A DNA stretch of 64,000 nucleotides from Ophiura sarsii (Eukaryota; Echinodermata; Ophiuroidea; Amphilepidida; Ophiuridae). Under the pieces are notes generated by a model. That model ran no database searches. It was not told the DNA's origin and saw nothing but the letters and a program-made list of their open reading frames with translations. The stretch lies in NCBI GenBank assembly GCA_035610835.1, contig CM069446.1, forward strand, positions 1,193,001 through 1,257,000, given 5' to 3'. Below, piece by piece: positions 59,889 to 64,000 of the stretch (its first letter is position 1; every line of letters starts with the position of its first letter). A program made the translations under genes and the position numbers.

Positions 59889-62800
59889 ATGGCGAAGTCT
59901 TTGTTGTTAGCATTATCGGCATGTATTGCGGCGTACTTTATGTACACTGGATTCTGCAAAATGAGCCCAAATTTTAATGAAGATTTACACAATTCAATGG
60001 TAAGTCATGAATGATGAAATAAAATTTAGTTTAGTAAGCTTATTTGAAACGGCCATGAATGAAGTAAGCTTATATTAATCAATACTCAGCTAAAAAAGGC
60101 AACAAGCTCTATAGTTTATTTTGGCCATCACGAGACAGTGACGTAACTGCATATTCTACTAACTAATAATAATTGCGCTTGCAGCATAACGAGCGAGCCT
60201 ACTCGAGGCGCTGGAGTATACATTTAACATAACATTACAATTTACATACGAGTGTTGAAAGGGTTTTTAGGCATATCGATCGCTGGCAGTGGAGTCGCCA
60301 GAGGGGGGCGAGGTGGACGATCGCAACCCTCCAAGTCCAATATTGACGTCGTGTCAGTTGAGATTGGCACTGTCGGTTCATTTGATTGACCACAGGAATC
60401 ATGGAATTATGATGGTCAAAAGAACACAGAGTGAAAAAAACGTGTGCATGTGTCCCAAAATGCAACATTCTTTGCTATAAGCTTAGTTAGAGCCAAAATG
60501 TACCTCGATCGTGCCAAAAATAGGTGTAAAGTCGAAAAAATTTGCGATCTACGCGAGCATTTCTTGACTCACAAACGTCTTGTCGGTTCATTTTAATTTC
60601 TCGCCCCCCCCCCCCCCCCCAATATGAATAACCTTGCTACGCCACTGATCGCTAGGTCTATTTTAGTATTGTGTGTGTGGTTTCAACGATTTACTGTTTC
60701 AACACATAGCATTTGATACAATACAAGGAAAGATCATAGAAGGTCGGTCGGTACCTTGTGAACAGGCCTGGAAATAAAGCTCCTTCCTGGGAAATTTGGG
60801 CATTTGGTGGGACATTTTGTTTTTCAAAATAAAGAAATACATACATTGTTGTCTTTGATGATTCTAATTACTTTTTTTCTTTTGTCCCAACCAATGTTTT
60901 TATTTAAATGATTCATAGTGCTAGTTGGTGCCTTTTGCAATGAGTCAGATGGATAAAAGATGCCTATGAGCTTGGATGACATTGATCTAAAACAGCCTTC
61001 AGAAATGTTTGTTCAAAGTTTTAAAATATTGAAATTTGAAAGTCTTTCCATCAAACTAAATCTTTTGGACTTTCAGAATGGCACGATGACTAGGGTTTGC
61101 AGGCTTTGAGTATTTTGCACAGCCAGTTTTGAAAATTACACTTTGTCTTTAAGTTACACACCCAACTTTATACATGTAGATTTTACACATGTATACATGC
61201 ATACACTCTAATTAAACCCAGTGCATGGGGAACTTTTTAAAATGCACCATTTGCTAAATGTTTACGTCATAACTACAAAAACTACCGTAAATAAGCTAAC
61301 TTGAAAATATAGTGTTAATCATGAATATGAGCCCATTTAACAAAAAATTAAAATCAATTCCCACCATCATAATTAAGAACCAGGGTGACACTACATGTTA
61401 TTGCTTTTTATCATCAACAGAAAAAGCATTTTGTAAACTATTCCAGAGTAGCAGCTCTTCGCACTCTGAATATGAGCCCATTTAAAAATATTAAACAATC
61501 ACTTCCTGCCATCCTAAGAACCTGCCAGGTGACACTAAATCCATTAGCAAAATACTTGCCATCCCTTACCCCCCATTTTTTGCACTATTAAAAAAACATG
61601 TTATTACTTTTTATCATCAACAGAAAAAGCATTTTGTGAACTATTCCAGAGTAGCAGCTCTTCGCACTCAGTGGCACTAAGGGGGCTGGCATTTTCTTCG
61701 GAAGGGGGGGGTCCCAAATATACTGGGGGGGGGGGGGGGGGGGGGGTCATAGTTTTTTTGACATGAAAACAGGGGGGGGGTCATAAAATTATTTCATTGA
61801 AAATGGGGGGGGTCACAAATTTATCAAAGCATGCTTTCTGAAATGTGTGTTGGGGGGGGGGGGGTCACAAAATAATGGACTGTATTGGTAGGGGGGGGTC
61901 ATAAAAATATGCAGCTCTTGGATAGGGGGGGTCATGAAAAAATTGTCTGGGTCTATCCACATTTTTGGGACCCCCCCCCCCCCCCCTTCCGAAGAAAATG
62001 CCAGCCCCCTAAATCCACTAGCAAAATACTTGCCACCCCTCACGCTCACCCCCATTTGTTGCACTATTAAAAAAACATGTTATTGCTTTTTATCATCAAC
62101 AGAAAAAGCATTTTGTAAACTATTCCAGAGTAGCAGCTCTTCGCACTCAGTGGCACTAAATCCATTAGCAAAATACTTGCCATCCCTCACGCTCACCCCC
62201 ATTTTTTGCACTATTAAAAAAACATATTATTGCTTTTTATCATCAACAGAAAAAGCATTTTGTGAACTATTCCAGAGTAGCACCGCTTCGCACTCACAAC
62301 AACATCAGATTCAAAGGAAGTGAATATCGCAAATTTGTCGGAGGTCTTGAGTCCGAGTCCGAGTCTTTGAGTACTGGGACCGAGTCCGAGTCTTTGAAAA
62401 AAAAGACTCGAGTCGGACTCGAGTCCGAGTCCGAGTCCCGAGTCCTACAACACTGAATATGAGCCCATTTAAAAATATTAAACAATCACTTCCTGCCATC
62501 CTAAGAACCTGCCAGGTGGCACTAAATCCATTAGCAAAATACTTGCCATCCCTTACCCCCCATTTTTTGCACTATTAAAAAAACATGTTATTACTTTTTA
62601 TCATCAACAGAAAAAGCATTTTGTGAACTATTCCAGAGTAGCACCGCTTCGCACTCACTACAACATCAGATTCAAAGGAAGCGAATATCGCAAATTTGTT
62701 GGAGGTCTTGAGCTGGCTGGAGGTCTAGGTCTTCTGATATTGACAGGACGTAGGACAAGAACGATGTCATTCCTTGTCCTTCTGATCTGCGTTGCATCTA

Positions 62801-62937
62801 TGCTTCATACATATCACACTCTGGGAGATCCGATTACCAAAGTCTATATTCTGTTGGCGTCTGGAGCTGTTGTCTTTGTGCAGATGATAATTGAGTTACG
62901 AGCGAACGTAAATGTGAAAAAAGAAAAAAGTAGCTGA
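59889..62937 (+). CDS. TMEM35B/DoxX-like small membrane protein, 2 coding exons
   Basis: Exons 59889-59999 and 62611-62937 join in phase 0, donor ATG|GTAAGT and acceptor ATCAACAG|AAAAAG, giving 145 residues. Hydrophobic segments fall at about residues 5-22, 66-83, 89-107 and 114-132, the four-helix layout of the TMEM35/DoxX-like family. Landmarks are 'YTGFCKMSPNFNED' after helix 1, 'YRKFVGGLELAGGLGLL' and 'LGDPITKVYILL'. The spacing between the 'K(L/M)S' motif and 'VG.LE' matches TMEM35B as I remember it. The basic tail ends 'VKKEKSS'. TMEM35A is a nicotinic receptor chaperone; the role of B-type proteins is unclear, so no function is claimed. The acceptor before exon 2 exists in several tandem copies; 62611 is the one that continues into the full exon. 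Confidence 0.78.
60287..60646. mobile_element. hAT MITE (CAGTGGMGT family), copy 3
   Basis: Flanked by ATCGCTGG (60279-60286) and ATCGCTAG (60647-60654), 7 of 8 identical. Starts CAGTGGAGTCGCCAGAGG, ends TTGCTACGCCACTG after a C-run. 360 bp in intron 1 of the TMEM35B-like gene. Confidence 0.82.
61681..62009. mobile_element. PIF/Harbinger-like MITE inside the acceptor array
   Basis: TAA target duplication (61678-61680, 62010-62012), ends GGGGGCTGGCATTTTCTTCG and CGAAGAAAATGCCAGCCCCC. The empty site GTGGCACTAAATCC is seen intact in the neighbouring unit at about 62150, which proves the insertion. 329 bp, mostly GGGGGGGTCATAAAA-type repeats. Confidence 0.92.
62350..62455. repeat. (GAGTCC)n-type repeat element cutting an exon copy
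   Basis: The exon copy that begins at 62250 matches exon 2 up to GGAGGTCTTGAG, then passes into GAGTCCGAGTCCGAG repeats and an inverted half (GACTCGAGTCGGACTCGAGT), ending CCTACAACACTG. The frame stays open as a run of Ser-Glu codons, so it can look like a protein but is repeat sequence. Confidence 0.75.
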
Positions 62938-63335
62938 TTTTAGTACTCTGGATATTTATTGATTTATAATTCATGATGTTCTTACAGAATCAGACAGAAC
63001 AAAGCGGGTCAAACCAAATTTGAGATTTTATAGTGACTATTTTAAAAATATTTAAATTCCTAAACACAGTGGTTATTTCCTTTCAGAAATCATTCAATCA
63101 GTTAAAAAGACTTTGCAGAATGTGTTTTAAAATGACTGAATATGCTCTTTGTTTCCATTCTAGGTTCTAGTAAATTTTTCTCAATGTTTACCCTTCCGTA
63201 TCTGATTGTGATAGTACACATGATTTACGTATTTTACTTTTTGACAGCATTTTTTGATTTCTTGCCTTATCTTTATACTATAAGCAATTGCCAATAGGGA
63301 TACAGGTGCTATTATAAAAACTTTTTGAACAACAA

Positions 63336-63341
63336 AATAAA
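63336..63341 (+). promoter_or_regulatory. Candidate poly(A) signal of the TMEM35B-like gene
   Basis: AATAAA about 400 bp after the stop codon at 62937. Placed by motif only. Confidence 0.35.
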
Positions 63342-63402
63342 GAAACATGTTGCTCTACTTTAAACAGCTTATAAAAACCTAGACAATGTGTAAGATAAGG
63401 TT

Positions 63403-63617
63403 TTAACCCTCTGGGGTCTACCTGTCTATCTTACAGTGGTTCTGATTGGTTTATTGCAAGATATACTCAATTGAATAGCCAATTAAAATGCAGCTAATAA
63501 AATATTTCACTCCGATCTTTATCAGGGTTGCAATTATTCTAACAATGTCTCTCATTGGTGCAATAAATGATGTATCCATTTTTTTAACCAATCGGCCGGT
63601 AGTTCTCAGGGGGTTAA
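63403..63617 (+). mobile_element. MITE family D, copy 3
   Basis: TTAACCCTCTGGGGTCTACC to CTCAGGGGGTTAA, with TTAA at both ends; best-preserved right end of the three copies. Confidence 0.82.
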
Positions 63618-63739
63618 GGGTCAAAAGATGAGAATCGGATAAACTCCCTCTACACACTTTTTCTTCATTTATGCACCAAATTTAGCAATAAGAACACATA
63701 ATTTTACACAGTTAAAGAGCTTATTCTAAAATTGATATA

Positions 63740-63915
63740 TACTGTAAAAGAAAAACCATTTAATTTCGTTAGGAGTGTGGATTCGCTAAATTAAATAACT
63801 GCAAAACAGACAATTTTGCATTGAAATGAAAGTAACATTTCCAGTTTCGCGAAATTAAATGCCTGCTAAAGAACCAGTAATTTTAAATTCGCAAAATTAT
63901 GGATGTTTTACAGTA
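63740..63915. mobile_element. Small MITE (TACTGTAAAA ends)
   Basis: TACTGTAAAA and TTTTACAGTA bound 176 bp with partly paired interior (TTTAATTTCG with CGAAATTAAA). Confidence 0.65.
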
Positions 63916-63983
63916 TTCTATATTCCTTTCTCTCATCTTTGTATTCGTTTTCTGCCACTTTTCTCACTTTTATTTTCATATAG

Positions 63984-64000
63984 CCAGCATGCTTATAGGT
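63984..64000. mobile_element. Start of a repeat cut by the window edge
   Basis: CCAGCATGCTTATAGG matches the LINE-tail repeat at about 5763. Only its first bases are in the window. Confidence 0.35.

Larger units (their letters stand above)
61390..62610 (+). repeat. Repeated acceptor/exon-start units before exon 2 of the TMEM35B-like gene
   Basis: TTTTTATCATCAACAG|AAAA followed by the first codons of exon 2 occurs with exon-like starts at 61421, 61624, 62103, 62250 and the true 62611. Units also share intron sequence (GCACTATTAAAAAAACATGT; CCATTAGCAAAATACTTGCC). The first three copies carry AGCAGCTCTTCGCACTC, while 62250 and 62611 carry AGCACCGCTTCGCACTCA and run on into the exon. Splicing to 61421 would end at TAA in GCACTATTAA. 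Spacing is uneven because of later insertions. Confidence 0.9.

Noticed and set aside
62262..62456. Ser-Glu-rich protein frame
   Set aside because: A truncated exon 2 copy running into GAGTCC repeats; no sign of a real coding region.

Overview
This is an AT-rich, intron-rich and transposon-rich stretch of animal nuclear DNA. The complete WDR3 gene it carries resembles vertebrate WDR3 closely, and the mobile elements (RTE and CR1/L2-like LINEs, tRNA-derived SINEs, and hAT, PIF/Harbinger and Tc1/mariner MITEs) are of the mix seen in marine invertebrates. An invertebrate deuterostome such as an echinoderm is my best guess, but nothing here fixes the species.

Three protein genes can be rebuilt exon by exon with consistent splice phases. 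(1) + strand, 9759-18059: a DegT/DnrJ/EryC1/StrS-type PLP aminotransferase, 4 coding exons, 472 residues. (2) - strand, 56198-27898: WDR3, the UTP12-family WD-repeat protein of the small-subunit processome, 22 coding exons, 956 residues, apparently intact. (3) + strand, 59889-62937: a small four-helix TMEM35B/DoxX-like membrane protein, 2 coding exons, 145 residues. WDR3 and the TMEM35B-like gene lie head to head, about 3.7 kb apart.

Layout: 1-9600 is intergenic, with a long foldback whose ends look tRNA-like and LINE remnants. 9.6-18.1 kb is the aminotransferase gene. 18.1-27.2 kb is intergenic and full of MITEs, SINE and LINE fragments, including a three-deep nest at 19.7-21.2 kb. 27.2-56.2 kb is WDR3, its introns packed with short DNA transposons and one RTE LINE insertion. 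56.2-64 kb holds the intergenic gap and the TMEM35B-like gene.

The most striking signal is that nearly every tandem array with a long unit is anchored on an exon edge, in all three genes. They are: a 122-bp unit (22 copies) over the aminotransferase exon 2 donor; a 110-bp unit (11 acceptors) over WDR3 exon 13; a 65-bp triplet and a 55-bp array over the acceptor and donor of WDR3 exon 5; a 135-bp unit (4 copies) at the WDR3 stop codon; a partial copy of WDR3 exon 9; and repeated acceptor copies before exon 2 of the TMEM35B-like gene. The copies keep splice sites, unit lengths are not multiples of three, and only the copy at the exon-proximal edge gives the full-length protein. I do not know of a named element class that does this. 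It may be a distinct duplication process acting at splice junctions, or an assembly problem. Many MITEs also end within 10-50 bp of splice sites.
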